Of a stretch of 39,640 nucleotides of DNA, positions 27,468-36,792 are shown one piece after another. The DNA is taken from the NCBI RefSeq assembly GCF_001189365.1, contig NZ_LFJJ01000027.1, positions 1 to 39,640 of the forward strand, in the 5' to 3' direction. The translations under genes and the position numbers were made by a program. The notes below the pieces were generated by a model, which did not search any database, was not told the origin of the DNA, and was given only the letters and a program-made list of their open reading frames with translations. The DNA is from Candidatus Burkholderia verschuerenii. Its GTDB lineage: Bacteria; Pseudomonadota; Gammaproteobacteria; Burkholderiales; Burkholderiaceae. The stretch's first letter is position 1. Every line of letters starts with the position of its first letter.

Positions 27468-28664
27468 ATGACGAAAGTACTGCGTTTCACCGACCTGATC
27501 GCCGAAGGTAAAGTCTCCGGCAAACGTGTGTTCATCCGCGCGGATCTCAACGTGCCTCAAGACGACGCCGGCAATATCACCGAAGACACGCGCGTGCGCG
27601 CCTCGGTCCCGGCCATCAAGGACGCGCTCGACGCGGGCGCGGCCGTGATGGTCACGTCGCACCTCGGCCGTTCGACCGAAGGCCAGTTCAAACCGGAAGA
27701 CTCGCTCGCGCCGGTCGCCAAGCGCCTGTCGGAACTGCTCGGCCGCGATGTGCCGCTGGTGTCCGACTGGGTCGACGGCGTGAATGTGCAGCCGGGCCAG
27801 GTCGTGCTGCTGGAAAACTGCCGCGTCAACAAGGGCGAAAAGAAGAACGACGACGGCCTCGCGCAAAAGATGGCGAAGCTCTGCGATATCTACGTAAACG
27901 ACGCATTCGGCACCTCGCACCGCGCCGAAGCGACGACGCACGGCATCGCGAAGTTCGCGCCGGTCGCGTGCGCCGGTCCGCTGCTGGCCGCCGAACTCGA
28001 TGCGCTCGGCAAGGCGCTGGGCAACCCGAAGCGTCCGCTGGTCGCGATCGTCGCGGGTTCGAAGGTGTCGACCAAGCTGACCATTCTGAAGTCGCTGGCG
28101 GAGAAGGTCGATCAGCTGATCGTCGGCGGCGGCATCGCCAATACGTTCATGCTGGCGTTGGGTTTGAAGATCGGCAAATCGCTGGCGGAAGCGGATCTCG
28201 TCGGCGAAGCGAAGGAAATCATCGACGCGGCCCGCGCGCGCGGCGCATCGGTGCCGATTCCGAGCGATGTCGTCACGGCCAAGGAATTCGCGCCGACGGC
28301 CAAGGCCGAGACCGAGGCCGTCGCCGATATCGCCGACGACGACATGATCCTCGACATCGGCCCGGACACGGCGAAGGCGCTCGCGGCGCAACTCGACACG
28401 GCGGGCACCATCGTGTGGAACGGCCCGGTCGGCGTGTTCGAATTCGACCAGTTCGGCAATGGCACGAAGACGCTCGCGCAAGCCATCGCCAATTCGATGG
28501 CGTTTTCCATCGCGGGCGGCGGCGACACGCTGGCGGCCATCGCGAAGTACGACATCGCGGACAAGGTGAGCTACATCTCGACCGGCGGCGGCGCGTTCCT
28601 GGAATTCCTGGAAGGCAAGAAGCTGCCCGCGGTCGAAGTGCTCGAATCGCGCGCGGGGGCTTAA
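27468..28664 (+). CDS. pgk: phosphoglycerate kinase
   Basis: 398 residues, start ATG 27468 ([20 protein letters not shown]); an in-frame TTG at 27459 is the less likely start. It makes ATP from 1,3-bisphosphoglycerate, or the reverse in gluconeogenesis. Motifs: [13 protein letters not shown] (substrate Arg/Asp/Asn), [51 protein letters not shown] and the C-terminal GGGDTLAAI with [13 protein letters not shown]. Intact and of normal length. In this group it leads a cluster pgk-pyk-fba, which is altered just downstream here. Confidence 0.97.
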   Translation: MTKVLRFTDLIAEGKVSGKRVFIRADLNVPQDDAGNITEDTRVRASVPAIKDALDAGAAVMVTSHLGRSTEGQFKPEDSLAPVAKRLSELLGRDVPLVSDWVDGVNVQPGQVVLLENCRVNKGEKKNDDGLAQKMAKLCDIYVNDAFGTSHRAEATTHGIAKFAPVACAGPLLAAELDALGKALGNPKRPLVAIVAGSKVSTKLTILKSLAEKVDQLIVGGGIANTFMLALGLKIGKSLAEADLVGEAKEIIDAARARGASVPIPSDVVTAKEFAPTAKAETEAVADIADDDMILDIGPDTAKALAAQLDTAGTIVWNGPVGVFEFDQFGNGTKTLAQAIANSMAFSIAGGGDTLAAIAKYDIADKVSYISTGGGAFLEFLEGKKLPAVEVLESRAGA

Positions 28665-28668
28665 GGAC

Positions 28669-28998
28669 TTGGCCGCCCGAGGAAATCCGGCGAAAGCAGG
28701 AAAGAAGGGCGCGCCAGCCGGCGGCGCGCAAACCGACGAGATCGACAACGGCGCCGCGCTCGATGCGGCCGCCGAAGCAGCTTTGGTGATTGCCGAAGCC
28801 GCGCAACCCGAACATGCGGCATCCGAAGGTGTAGGCGAAGGTCACGAAGGCCATATTCCGCCCACGCCTCCGGTCATCATCGGCGGCGTGCCCGCCCATG
28901 CACTGAAAGATATCGATAAAGCGACGCCGGCACGAACCGGCACGCGCGCAACCAGTGAGCAATACGTCACTGCAAGCGCAACGTGCTCGCAGCCTTAA
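28669..28998 (+). CDS. possible small disordered protein between pgk and pyk
   Basis: An open frame of 109 codons starting with TTG 28669, four bases after the pgk stop, rich in Ala, Glu, Gly and Pro with a Lys-rich start ([14 protein letters not shown]). No domain is recognised, there is no clear ribosome site, and the tail becomes unlike protein. It could be translated by coupling from pgk, or be non-coding spacer with chance openness in GC-rich DNA. Confidence 0.3.
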   Translation: MAARGNPAKAGKKGAPAGGAQTDEIDNGAALDAAAEAALVIAEAAQPEHAASEGVGEGHEGHIPPTPPVIIGGVPAHALKDIDKATPARTGTRATSEQYVTASATCSQP

Positions 28999-29029
28999 CA
29001 CGGGCGTTCCTACAGAGACGAGGAAAGAC

Positions 29030-30940
29030 ATGCATCGCGCCACCAAGATCGTTGCAACCATCGGACCGGCATCGAGCAGTCCGGACATCCTGCTGCAGAT
29101 GATGCAGGCCGGGCTCGACGTCGTTCGCTTCAATTTCTCCTACGGCTCCGCCGACGACCATCGCCAGCGCGCCGAATGGGTGCGCGAGGCCGCGCGTCAG
29201 GTCGGCCGCGAGGTCGCCATCATGGCCGACCTGCAAGGGCCGAAGATTCGCGTCGGCAAGTTCGAAAACAACAAGACGATGCTCGTCGCGGGCAACACGT
29301 TCATCCTCGATGCGGGCTGCGAACTCGGCAATAACGATCGCGTCGGCCTCGACTACAAGGATCTGCCGCGCGATCTGCGCGCGGGCGACGTGCTGCTGCT
29401 CAACGACGGCCTGATCGTGCTCGACGTCACGCGCGTGATCGGCGAAGAGATTCACACGGTCGTGAAGGTCGGCGGCGAGCTGTCGAACAACAAGGGCATC
29501 AACCGTCAGGGCGGTGGGCTGACCGCGCCCGCGCTGACCGAGAAGGACATGGAGGACATCAAGACGGCGATGTCGCTCGGCGCGGATTTCGTCGCAGTGT
29601 CGTTCCCGAAGAACGCGACCGACATGGAGATGGCGCGTCAGCTCGCGAATATCGCGGGCGCGCCGTATGGCATCAAGCCGAAGATGATCGCGAAGATCGA
29701 GTGCGCGGAAGCCATTCCGGCGCTGCAAGGCATTCTCGATGCATCGGATGGCATCATGGTCGCGCGCGGCGATCTCGCGGTGGAAGTCGGCAACGCGGCG
29801 GTGCCTGCCTTGCAGAAGCGCATGATCCGCATGGCGCGCGAGTCGAACAAGCTCGTGATCACCGCCACGCAGATGATGGAATCGATGATCCACGCGCCCG
29901 TGCCGACGGGCGCGGAAGTGTCGGACGTGGCGAACGCCGTGCTCGACGGCACCGACGCCGTCATGCTCTCGGCCGAAACGGCAGCCGGCAAATATCCGGT
30001 GACGACCATCGAGACGATGGCCGCCGTCTGCGTGGAAGCGGAGAAATCGGAAGAGTCGCAACTGGATCGCGATTTCCTGGACCGCACGTTCACGCGCATC
30101 GACCAGTCGATCGCGATGGGCGCGCTGTTCACGGCGTTCCATTTGGGCGCGAAGGCAGTCGTCGCGCTGACGGAATCCGGCTCGACGGCGCTGTGGATGT
30201 CGCGTCACTGGACGCATGTGCCGATCTTCGCGTTGACGCCGCGCGTCGCGAGCGAACGCACGATGTCGCTGTATCGCAACGTGACGCCGCTGCATCTCGA
30301 TACCAATATGGATCGCGATCTCGCGTTGAATCAGGCGCTGGAAGTCGTCGTCTCGAAGGGTTATGCTGCGCGCGGCGACATGGTCGTGCTGACCGACGTC
30401 GAGCAGGCCGCCGACTTCGTCAAGCAGACGCAATGCGACGCACTGGCGATCGCCATCGGCACGTCGCACGGCGCGTACAAGTTCTCCAAGAAGCCGACGG
30501 GCGATATTCTCGCCATCGACCGCATCAAGGAAATTCACCAGCGCATTCCGAACACGCACCTCGTGATGCACGGTTCGTCGTCGGTGCCGCAGGAACTGCT
30601 GGCGGAAATCCGCGAATTCGGCGGCGACATGAAGGAAACCTACGGCGTGCCGGTCGAAGAGATTCAGGAAGGCATCAAGCACGGCGTGCGCAAGTTGAAT
30701 ATCGACACGGACCTGCGTCTGGCGATCACCGGCGCAATCCGCCGCTTCATGTTCGAAAATCCGTCGAAGTTCGATCCGCGCGACTATCTGAAGCCCGCGC
30801 GCGATGCCGCGAAGGAAATCTGCCGTCAGCGCTTCATGCAGTTCGGCGCGGAAGGCATGGCGGGCAAGATCAAGCCGGTGTCGCTCGACAAGATCGCCGA
30901 AAAGTACAAGTCTGGCGAGCTCGCGCAAATCGTCAAATGA
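29030..30940 (+). CDS. pyk: chimeric ORF: pyruvate kinase fused to C-terminal half of class II fructose-bisphosphate aldolase
   Basis: 636 residues in one frame from ATG 29030 (AGGAAAG at 29021). Residues 1-455 are pyruvate kinase: [17 protein letters not shown], the catalytic segment [45 protein letters not shown] and the start of the last strand RGDMVVLT. At 30389-30400 it changes, without a frame break, to class II aldolase: [43 protein letters not shown], the phosphate site [11 protein letters not shown] and the aldolase C-terminus [13 protein letters not shown]. Missing are the last ~20 residues of Pyk and roughly the first 180 of aldolase, including its first zinc-binding HQDHG-type motif. 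Both genes normally lie here in order pyk, fba, so a deletion between short CTGACC-type matches is likely. Also odd: RFNFSYG (33-39) where pyruvate kinases have RLNFSHG. Confidence 0.88.
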   Translation: MHRATKIVATIGPASSSPDILLQMMQAGLDVVRFNFSYGSADDHRQRAEWVREAARQVGREVAIMADLQGPKIRVGKFENNKTMLVAGNTFILDAGCELGNNDRVGLDYKDLPRDLRAGDVLLLNDGLIVLDVTRVIGEEIHTVVKVGGELSNNKGINRQGGGLTAPALTEKDMEDIKTAMSLGADFVAVSFPKNATDMEMARQLANIAGAPYGIKPKMIAKIECAEAIPALQGILDASDGIMVARGDLAVEVGNAAVPALQKRMIRMARESNKLVITATQMMESMIHAPVPTGAEVSDVANAVLDGTDAVMLSAETAAGKYPVTTIETMAAVCVEAEKSEESQLDRDFLDRTFTRIDQSIAMGALFTAFHLGAKAVVALTESGSTALWMSRHWTHVPIFALTPRVASERTMSLYRNVTPLHLDTNMDRDLALNQALEVVVSKGYAARGDMVVLTDVEQAADFVKQTQCDALAIAIGTSHGAYKFSKKPTGDILAIDRIKEIHQRIPNTHLVMHGSSSVPQELLAEIREFGGDMKETYGVPVEEIQEGIKHGVRKLNIDTDLRLAITGAIRRFMFENPSKFDPRDYLKPARDAAKEICRQRFMQFGAEGMAGKIKPVSLDKIAEKYKSGELAQIVK

Positions 30941-30978
30941 GACTGTTCTGAGCCTCAGCGGATTTGTAAAGTAAAATC

Positions 30979-31011
30979 AACGGGTTCCGGGTTCGGAGCC
31001 CGTTCGCTTTT
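30979..31011 (+). terminator. intrinsic terminator after the pyk-fba ORF
   Basis: AACGGGTTCC (30979-30988), loop GGGTTC and GGAGCCCGTT (30995-31004) form a 10-bp stem with one G.T pair, followed by CGC and four T. Confidence 0.7.
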
Positions 31012-31076
31012 CTCTGCCGCGCTTGCAGCGTCGACGCGCGGCGCTTACCATTTCAGCCCTTCTTCGGTACACGACG

Positions 31077-31967
31077 ATGTCCACGTTATACGAATCCACG
31101 ATCAAATCGCTGCCGTTGCTCGGCCGCGGCAAGGTCCGCGACAACTACGCCGTCGGTCAGGACAAGCTCCTGATCGTCACGACCGACCGCCTTTCCGCAT
31201 TCGACGTCGTCATGGGCGAGCCGATTCCGAACAAGGGCCGCGTGCTGAACACGATGGCCGATTTCTGGTTCGAGAAGCTCGGCCATATCGTGCCGAACCA
31301 CAATACGGGCATCGATCCGGCGTCGGTCGTGTCGGCGGACGAAGCGGAGCAGGTCAAGGGCCGCGCGGTCGTCGTCAAGCGTCTGGAGCCGATTCTGGTC
31401 GAAGCGGTCGTGCGCGGTTATCTCGCGGGCAGCGGCTGGAAGGACTATCAGGCGAGCGGTTCCGTGTGCGGCGTCGAACTGCCGCCGGGCCTGCAGAACG
31501 CGCAACAGCTGCCCGAGCCGATCTTCACGCCGGCAGCGAAGGCCGAAATGGGCCATCACGACGAAAACATCACCTACGATGAGATGGAGCGACGCATCGG
31601 CACCGAGCTGTCGGGGACCATCAAGCGTATTTCCATCGCGCTGTACAAGGAAGCGGCGGAATATGCGGCGACGCGCGGCATCATCATCGCGGATACGAAG
31701 TTCGAATTCGGTCTGGACAACAAGGGCGAGCTGTATCTGATGGACGAAGTGCTGACCGCCGATTCGTCGCGCTTCTGGCCCGCCGACGGTTATCAGGTCG
31801 GCACCAATCCGCCGTCCTTCGACAAGCAGTTCGTGCGCGACTGGCTCGAATCCCAGCCGTGGAAGAAGGAGCCGCCCGCGCCGAAGCTGCCGGACGACGT
31901 GATCGCCAGGACGTCGGAGAAGTATCAGGAAGCGCTGCAGCGTTTGACCGGCCAAACGCTCGACTGA
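31077..31967 (+). CDS. purC: SAICAR synthetase PurC
   Basis: 296 residues from ATG 31077 ([20 protein letters not shown]), chosen as the conserved start although the frame is open upstream. It condenses CAIR with aspartate in purine synthesis. Motifs: [60 protein letters not shown] and [15 protein letters not shown]. Intact. It is followed by purE (18 bases) and purK, a compact purine block. Confidence 0.96.
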   Translation: MSTLYESTIKSLPLLGRGKVRDNYAVGQDKLLIVTTDRLSAFDVVMGEPIPNKGRVLNTMADFWFEKLGHIVPNHNTGIDPASVVSADEAEQVKGRAVVVKRLEPILVEAVVRGYLAGSGWKDYQASGSVCGVELPPGLQNAQQLPEPIFTPAAKAEMGHHDENITYDEMERRIGTELSGTIKRISIALYKEAAEYAATRGIIIADTKFEFGLDNKGELYLMDEVLTADSSRFWPADGYQVGTNPPSFDKQFVRDWLESQPWKKEPPAPKLPDDVIARTSEKYQEALQRLTGQTLD

Positions 31968-31985
31968 GCATTGAGTAGAAGACAG

Positions 31986-32498
31986 ATGACGAACGAAGTT
32001 CATACGCATGACGCGCCGCTCGTCGGCGTGCTGATGGGTTCCAGCTCCGACTGGGACGTGATGAAGAACGCCGTGGCGATCCTCAAGGAATTCGGCGTGC
32101 CGTACGAGGCGAAAGTCGTGTCGGCGCATCGGATGCCGGACGAGATGTTCGCCTACGCCGAAAGCGCGCGCGATCGCGGTTTGCGCGCGATCATCGCGGG
32201 CGCGGGCGGCGCGGCGCATCTGCCGGGCATGCTGGCCGCGAAAACCACGGTGCCGGTGCTCGGCGTGCCGGCGGTCAGCAAGTATCTGAAGGGCGTGGAT
32301 TCGCTGCATTCTATCGTGCAGATGCCCAAGGGCGTGCCGGTCGCGACCTTTGCGATCGGCGAGGCGGGCGCGGCGAACGCGGCCTTGTTCGCGATTTCGA
32401 TGTTGAGCGTGACGGACGCGAAGTACGCCGACGCACTGGCCGCGTTCCGTGTGAAGCAGAATCAGGCGGCGCACGATATGAGCCTGCCGCCGCTTTAA
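31986..32498 (+). CDS. purE: N5-carboxyaminoimidazole ribonucleotide mutase PurE
   Basis: 170 residues from ATG 31986; a TTG at 31971 is in frame but the conserved protein starts at [11 protein letters not shown]. Class I PurE converts N5-CAIR to CAIR. Motifs: [33 protein letters not shown] (active-site His), [26 protein letters not shown]. Intact. It works with PurK, encoded downstream. Confidence 0.96.
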   Translation: MTNEVHTHDAPLVGVLMGSSSDWDVMKNAVAILKEFGVPYEAKVVSAHRMPDEMFAYAESARDRGLRAIIAGAGGAAHLPGMLAAKTTVPVLGVPAVSKYLKGVDSLHSIVQMPKGVPVATFAIGEAGAANAALFAISMLSVTDAKYADALAAFRVKQNQAAHDMSLPPL

Positions 32499-32517
32499 GG
32501 CGTTTTTGACGTATCCG

Positions 32518-32548
32518 GGAAGGCGCCGCTGCGAAGCGGCCTTTCCCA
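32518..32548 (+). other. stem-loop between purE and purK
   Basis: A 13-bp hairpin with one bulged C and a GCGA tetraloop (32532-32535), lacking a T-tract. It may mark RNA processing or weak termination between the two cistrons. Confidence 0.5.
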
Positions 32549-32622
32549 CTTCGTTTCACCGCGATTGCATCCGATCGCGCCGGTACGCGTCGATTGACCA
32601 CACTTCGCTACTCAGCCCCACG

Positions 32623-33810
32623 ATGAACCCACAAAAATCCCCGATCTCCCCCATTTTGCCGGGCGCCTGGCTCGGCATGGTCGGCGGCGGCCAGCTCGGC
32701 CGCATGTTCTGTTTCGCCGCGCAGTCGATGGGCTATCGCGTCGCCGTGCTCGATCCGGACGCGACGAGCCCGGCGGTCGCGGTCGCCGATCGCCATATCC
32801 GCGCCGCCTACGACGATCGCGCCGCGCTGACCGAACTCGGCCGCCTGTGCGCGGCGGTATCGACGGAATTCGAGAACGTACCGTCCGCGAGCCTCGAATT
32901 TCTGGCGACGTGCACCTTCGTCAGTCCGGCGGCGAGTTGCGTCGCGATCGCGCAGGATCGCGTGGCGGAGAAGCGGTTTATCGCGGAATCGGGCGTGCCG
33001 GTCGCGCCGCATGTGGTGATCGAATCGCCGGAAGCGCTGGAAAAGCTCGACGACGAGACGCTCGCCGCCGTGCTGCCGGGCATCCTCAAGACCGCGCGTC
33101 TTGGTTACGACGGCAAGGGGCAGGTCAGCGTGCGCAACGCGCATGAAGTGCGCACGGCGTATGCGTCGCTGTCGGGCGTGCCGTGCGTGCTGGAAAAGCG
33201 CATGCCGCTGAAGTACGAAGTGTCGGTGCTGATCGCGCGCGGCTGCGACGGCAAATCCGCCGTGTTCCCGCTCGCGCAGAATTCGCATGTGAACGGCATT
33301 CTGGCGAAGACCGTCGTGCCCGCGCCGGATGCATCGGACGCGCTGGTGGCGCAGGCGCAGGACGCCGCGCTGACGATTGCCGCGAAACTCGGTTATGTCG
33401 GCGTGCTGTGCGTCGAGTTTTTCGTGCTGGAAGACGGCTCGCTGATCGCCAACGAAATGGCGCCGCGTCCGCACAATTCCGGCCACTATACGGTCGATGC
33501 CTGCGCCACCAGCCAGTTCGAGCAGCAAGTGCGCGCGATGACCGCCATGCCGCTCGGCGACACGCGCCAGCATTCGCCCGCCGCGATGCTGAACCTGCTC
33601 GGCGATATCTGGTTTGACGGCAAGAAGGCGCGTCCGCCCGCATGGACCGAGGTCGTCGCGATGCCGACCGCGCGGCTGCATCTGTACGGCAAGGAAGACG
33701 CGCGTCCGGGCCGCAAGATGGGGCATATCAATTTCACGGCGGCGACGCTGGAAGAGGCGCGCACGGCGGCGCGCGATTGCGCGCGCATGCTGCATATCGC
33801 GCTTGACTGA
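32623..33810 (+). CDS. purK: N5-carboxyaminoimidazole ribonucleotide synthase PurK
   Basis: 395 residues from ATG 32623 ([20 protein letters not shown]). An ATP-grasp enzyme making N5-CAIR from AIR, bicarbonate and ATP, the substrate of PurE. Motifs: [20 protein letters not shown] (N-terminal AIR site), [47 protein letters not shown] and KMGHINF near the end. Intact, normal length. Confidence 0.96.
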   Translation: MNPQKSPISPILPGAWLGMVGGGQLGRMFCFAAQSMGYRVAVLDPDATSPAVAVADRHIRAAYDDRAALTELGRLCAAVSTEFENVPSASLEFLATCTFVSPAASCVAIAQDRVAEKRFIAESGVPVAPHVVIESPEALEKLDDETLAAVLPGILKTARLGYDGKGQVSVRNAHEVRTAYASLSGVPCVLEKRMPLKYEVSVLIARGCDGKSAVFPLAQNSHVNGILAKTVVPAPDASDALVAQAQDAALTIAAKLGYVGVLCVEFFVLEDGSLIANEMAPRPHNSGHYTVDACATSQFEQQVRAMTAMPLGDTRQHSPAAMLNLLGDIWFDGKKARPPAWTEVVAMPTARLHLYGKEDARPGRKMGHINFTAATLEEARTAARDCARMLHIALD

Positions 33811-33846
33811 GCGCTTGATCAAGTTTTACCGAAGAAGCAGTTTGCA

Positions 33847-34875
33847 ATGACCATCATCCATCCGAGCGCCGCGCAGATCGAAGAAGCGGCGGCGCTGCTC
33901 GACGCGGGCGAACTCGTCGCGTTTCCGACCGAGACGGTCTACGGCCTGGGCGGCGACGCCGAGAACGCGGACGCCATCGCGCGTATTTATGCGGCGAAGG
34001 GGCGGCCGGCGAATCATCCGGTGATCGTGCATCTCGCGCCGGAAGCCGATCCCGGTTACTGGGTGCGCGCATTGCCCGTCGATGCGCAGAAGCTCATCGA
34101 CGCGTTCTGGCCCGGCCCGCTCACGCTGATTTTGAAGCGCGCGGACCATATTCCGGCGGCGGTGAGCGGCGGACAGGATTCGGTCGGCGTGCGATGCCCG
34201 TCGCATCCGGTGGCGCAGGCGTTGTTGTCGGCGTTTCATCGGCGGCGGCTCGGGACGGGCAAGCAGGGCGGCGTGGCGGGTCCGTCGGCGAATCGCTTCG
34301 GACATGTGAGCCCGACGACGGCGCAGCATGTGCGCGAGGAATTCGGCAGCGCCGTGCATGTCGTCGATGGCGGCGCGGCGGACGTGGGCATCGAATCGAC
34401 GATTCTGGATTTGTCGCGCGGTTTTCCGGCTCTGCTCAGGCCGGGGCACGTGAGTCCGCAGCAGATCGCGGATGTGATCGGCATCGCGCCGCGTCTTCCC
34501 GATGGCACCGATGCCACGGCGCCGCGCGCATCGGGGACGCTGAAGGCGCATTACGCGCCGAGAACGCCGTTGGCGCTGCTGCCGTTTTCATCGATCGAGC
34601 CTTTGATTGCGGCGTTCGATCGGTCGAGCGGGAAGAAGGTCGCGCTGGTGGCGCGGGCGTCGAGCGCGAAGGATTGGGCGGATGCGGCGCATGTGCATTT
34701 CGTCGCCGCGCCGGAAGATCCGCAGTCGTATGCGCGCGATCTTTATGGCTTGTTGCGGGCGCTGGATCGGGCGAATGTCGAGCGGATTCTGATCGAGAAG
34801 CTGCCGGAAAGCGTGGAGTGGATTGCGGTGAATGATCGGTTGGGAAGGGCGGCGGCGTTTGAGGAAAGCGAATGA
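33847..34875 (+). CDS. sua5: L-threonylcarbamoyladenylate synthase (Sua5 type)
   Basis: 342 residues from ATG 33847, 36 bases after purK. First enzyme of tRNA t6A37 synthesis (threonine + bicarbonate + ATP). The YrdC domain (about 1-200) has GELVAFPTETVYGLGGDA, IYAAKGRPANHPVIVHL, FWPGPLTLILKRA, VGVRCPSHPVA and GPSANRFGHVSPT. A linker leads to the C-terminal Sua5 domain with SGTLKAHYAPRTPLALLP and ending NDRLGRAAAFEE. A short Arg/Lys/Gly-rich bit (RRRLGTGKQGG) is inserted before GPSAN. Intact. Confidence 0.94.
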   Translation: MTIIHPSAAQIEEAAALLDAGELVAFPTETVYGLGGDAENADAIARIYAAKGRPANHPVIVHLAPEADPGYWVRALPVDAQKLIDAFWPGPLTLILKRADHIPAAVSGGQDSVGVRCPSHPVAQALLSAFHRRRLGTGKQGGVAGPSANRFGHVSPTTAQHVREEFGSAVHVVDGGAADVGIESTILDLSRGFPALLRPGHVSPQQIADVIGIAPRLPDGTDATAPRASGTLKAHYAPRTPLALLPFSSIEPLIAAFDRSSGKKVALVARASSAKDWADAAHVHFVAAPEDPQSYARDLYGLLRALDRANVERILIEKLPESVEWIAVNDRLGRAAAFEESE

Positions 34876-34983
34876 CGGGTCTTTACGCGTGAATCCCGCC
34901 AAGCGGGCGCGCTGCGGCCCAATGCCTTATTAATTGGCGCAATAAACGCTTTTTGCCCAATTTATAAGGTATTTCCGGTCGCA

Positions 34984-36297
34984 TCACCGCGCACCGCGCC
35001 TTGATCGCCGCCCAACCGCCGATGGGTCCAACCCACTCGCGCCAGTCGCAATCTGTTCCGCGAGCTCGAACGCCGGTCGCTGCCCTTCGAGGTTCTCCTC
35101 CGACATCCCACACGCGTCGACATAAAGCTGGCGCCACGACGAATGCACCGTGTGAGCCATCGCCTGCAAGGTGTCCCACGCTTCGGATACCGTCAACGAA
35201 AACGACGGCGCATCCACGACCAGATTCTCGGGCGTTGCCGTGCGCTCGCCTTTCCGGTTCACTGCCATCGCCTGCACGCCGCGCCTGCGCGGAAACGCGA
35301 CGACATCGTAAGCAGGCGCGAGCGTCCACGAACCATTCCGATACAGCAGGCCGTGGTTGCGCGGATGGTCGTCGTAGTTGCCGACCAAAGCATTGAATGC
35401 CATCCGGCGCCACAGTTCGCGCTGTTGTTCCGCGAAGGATTGACTCCTGTCGCCGCACCAGCGCTGCAGTTCATAAGCGAGCTTCACGTACGAGCGATCC
35501 GCGTCCTCCGGTGTTTGATCGCTGCGCAATCGTAAGACCGTCGCCGTGCTTGCGAAAAGCGACCGGTGCACGCCGCTGTCCACGACCTTACGATCGAAGC
35601 GCCTGACCAGCACGAGTTCGTGCGGGCCCACGCGCTCGTAGCGAACGTCTGCGGCTTCGAGTCCGCACATCCGGGCAAGCGTCATCGCCACGAACTCGCG
35701 AGCCGGCAGGAACGGCGAACCGCCGCGCTCCTGAAGTTTGGCGATCCACCACGCGGTTGCATTGTCCGCCTTCAGCGACACGGTCAGCTTCGGCTTCTCG
35801 CCGCCGAGACTCGTCGTATCGTCCGCGCCTGACAGGCTTTGCACCACGCTTCGGGCCGAGTATCCCGGATCGACATTCTCCAACCCGGCCTTCAGCAGCT
35901 GAAACGCAGGCGGCTTGAAATCGACCTTGCGCTCGATATGCTCGGGCAGGCAAACCTCCAGCGCGCCGACACCATCGCCGGGCGCCAGATCCATGCGCTC
36001 CACTTCGTCGAGCGTTTCTTTTTCGTGGATCGCGAGCAGCAGATCGAGTCCAAACCCTTCGGGCGCCGCGTCTCGCAACACGCCGAACACGCCATTCATG
36101 TTGGTCGTGGTCGCCGGCCGGCGCGCGCGCGAAAACGGCAGATTGATCGGGTCGATGGGCAGCGCGTCTGCGCGCGTCCGGTAAGCGTCGCTATACGAGA
36201 ACTCGCCGAGACGCGGAGACCACCCGAACGTGCCGCATAGAACGGGCGCGGTCTCTCCCGGCAGCCACACCCAGACCGGACGCTCTTTCTCAGCCAT
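34984..36297 (-). CDS. hipA: HipA-family serine/threonine kinase toxin
   Basis: 437 residues from ATG 36297, which overlaps the end of hipB by 8 bases; the open frame upstream of it is hipB in another frame. HipA kinases phosphorylate a tRNA synthetase or similar target, slowing growth. Features: an N-terminal HipA_N-like beta region (WVWLPGETAPVLCGTFGW, SPINLPFSRAR-like), the nucleotide loop SLGGEKPKLTV, the catalytic NALVGNYDDHPRNHGLLY (Asp and Asn) and the metal site APAYDVVAFPRR. Intact. The target cannot be told. The stop (34984) faces the Sua5 gene, ~110 bases away. Confidence 0.9.
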   Translation of the reverse strand: MAEKERPVWVWLPGETAPVLCGTFGWSPRLGEFSYSDAYRTRADALPIDPINLPFSRARRPATTTNMNGVFGVLRDAAPEGFGLDLLLAIHEKETLDEVERMDLAPGDGVGALEVCLPEHIERKVDFKPPAFQLLKAGLENVDPGYSARSVVQSLSGADDTTSLGGEKPKLTVSLKADNATAWWIAKLQERGGSPFLPAREFVAMTLARMCGLEAADVRYERVGPHELVLVRRFDRKVVDSGVHRSLFASTATVLRLRSDQTPEDADRSYVKLAYELQRWCGDRSQSFAEQQRELWRRMAFNALVGNYDDHPRNHGLLYRNGSWTLAPAYDVVAFPRRRGVQAMAVNRKGERTATPENLVVDAPSFSLTVSEAWDTLQAMAHTVHSSWRQLYVDACGMSEENLEGQRPAFELAEQIATGASGLDPSAVGRRSRRGAR

Positions 36298-36613
36298 GAG
36301 AACCTCGCACTCGACGCGGAAGGCGCTTAAGGCTTTCCTCTTGAATAACAGGGTCGCGATCGACACGCGTCGCTTCACGCAGATCATCGAGCCTGTCGAG
36401 CGTCCACAGCGCTTTGACGACCTGGCCGAAGGCGACGGTCGGACGTCCCTTTTCGAGATCGACGACGGTGTTCACGCTGACGTTCATCTTGGCGGCGAGA
36501 TCGCGCTGCGTCCATCCGCGCGCGCGCCGGGCGAGCGAGATGTTTTCGCCGATCGAAGTGAGGACTTCCTCGGCTTCGAACGGTAGTAAATCCAGCGATT
36601 GGGTCCGTCGCAT
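36290..36613 (-). CDS. hipB: HipB-type antitoxin / Xre-family repressor
   Basis: 107 residues from ATG 36613. An HTH_3 domain sits in the middle (about residues 22-75): IGENISLARRARGWTQRDLA, AKMNVSVNTVVDLEKGRPT and a helical end ALWTLDRLDDLREA. It should bind and silence HipA and repress the operon through the palindrome just upstream. The 8-base overlap with hipA ties their translation. The upstream DNA is much more A/T-rich than the window average, a sign that the module was acquired. Confidence 0.9.
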   Translation of the reverse strand: MRRTQSLDLLPFEAEEVLTSIGENISLARRARGWTQRDLAAKMNVSVNTVVDLEKGRPTVAFGQVVKALWTLDRLDDLREATRVDRDPVIQEESLKRLPRRVRGSHG

Positions 36614-36627
36614 AATTTTAATAAAAC

Positions 36628-36650
36628 AAAATTTAAGTGACTTAAATTTT
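36628..36650 (-). promoter_or_regulatory. hipBA operator palindrome
   Basis: A perfect 23-base palindrome, AAAATTTAAGT - G - ACTTAAATTTT, starting 15 bases upstream of the hipB start and embedded in an A/T-rich promoter region (36614-36662). Its position and symmetry fit an HipB dimer binding site for autoregulation. Confidence 0.8.
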
Positions 36651-36736
36651 ATTTAATACAGATTTCAGGTGTTTTCAAGGTGCAGAAAACGGGCTCGATC
36701 GCCGAGCCCTAAGGCGTGTTGCGCCCCACACAGCCT

Positions 36737-36773
36737 AAAAAAACCGCCCGACGATCCCTCGCCGGACGGCTTT
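36737..36773 (-). terminator. intrinsic terminator of the GDSL esterase gene
   Basis: On the minus strand a ~14-bp stem with three G.T pairs (complement of 36740-36753 with 36760-36773), followed by a run of seven T (complement of 36737-36743). It lies 20 bases past the stop codon. Confidence 0.8.
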
Positions 36774-36792
36774 CCCATCAACCCCAAAAACC

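Noticed and set aside
28967..30928. A 653-codon open frame on the strand opposite pyk
   Set aside because: Long antisense frames are common in GC-rich genes; the translation is Arg/His-rich with no domain, while the plus strand encodes clear Pyk and aldolase.
34984..36613. A phage or defence island at hipBA
   Set aside because: Only the two-gene toxin-antitoxin module is present; there is no integrase, tRNA or other mobile gene beside it in the window.
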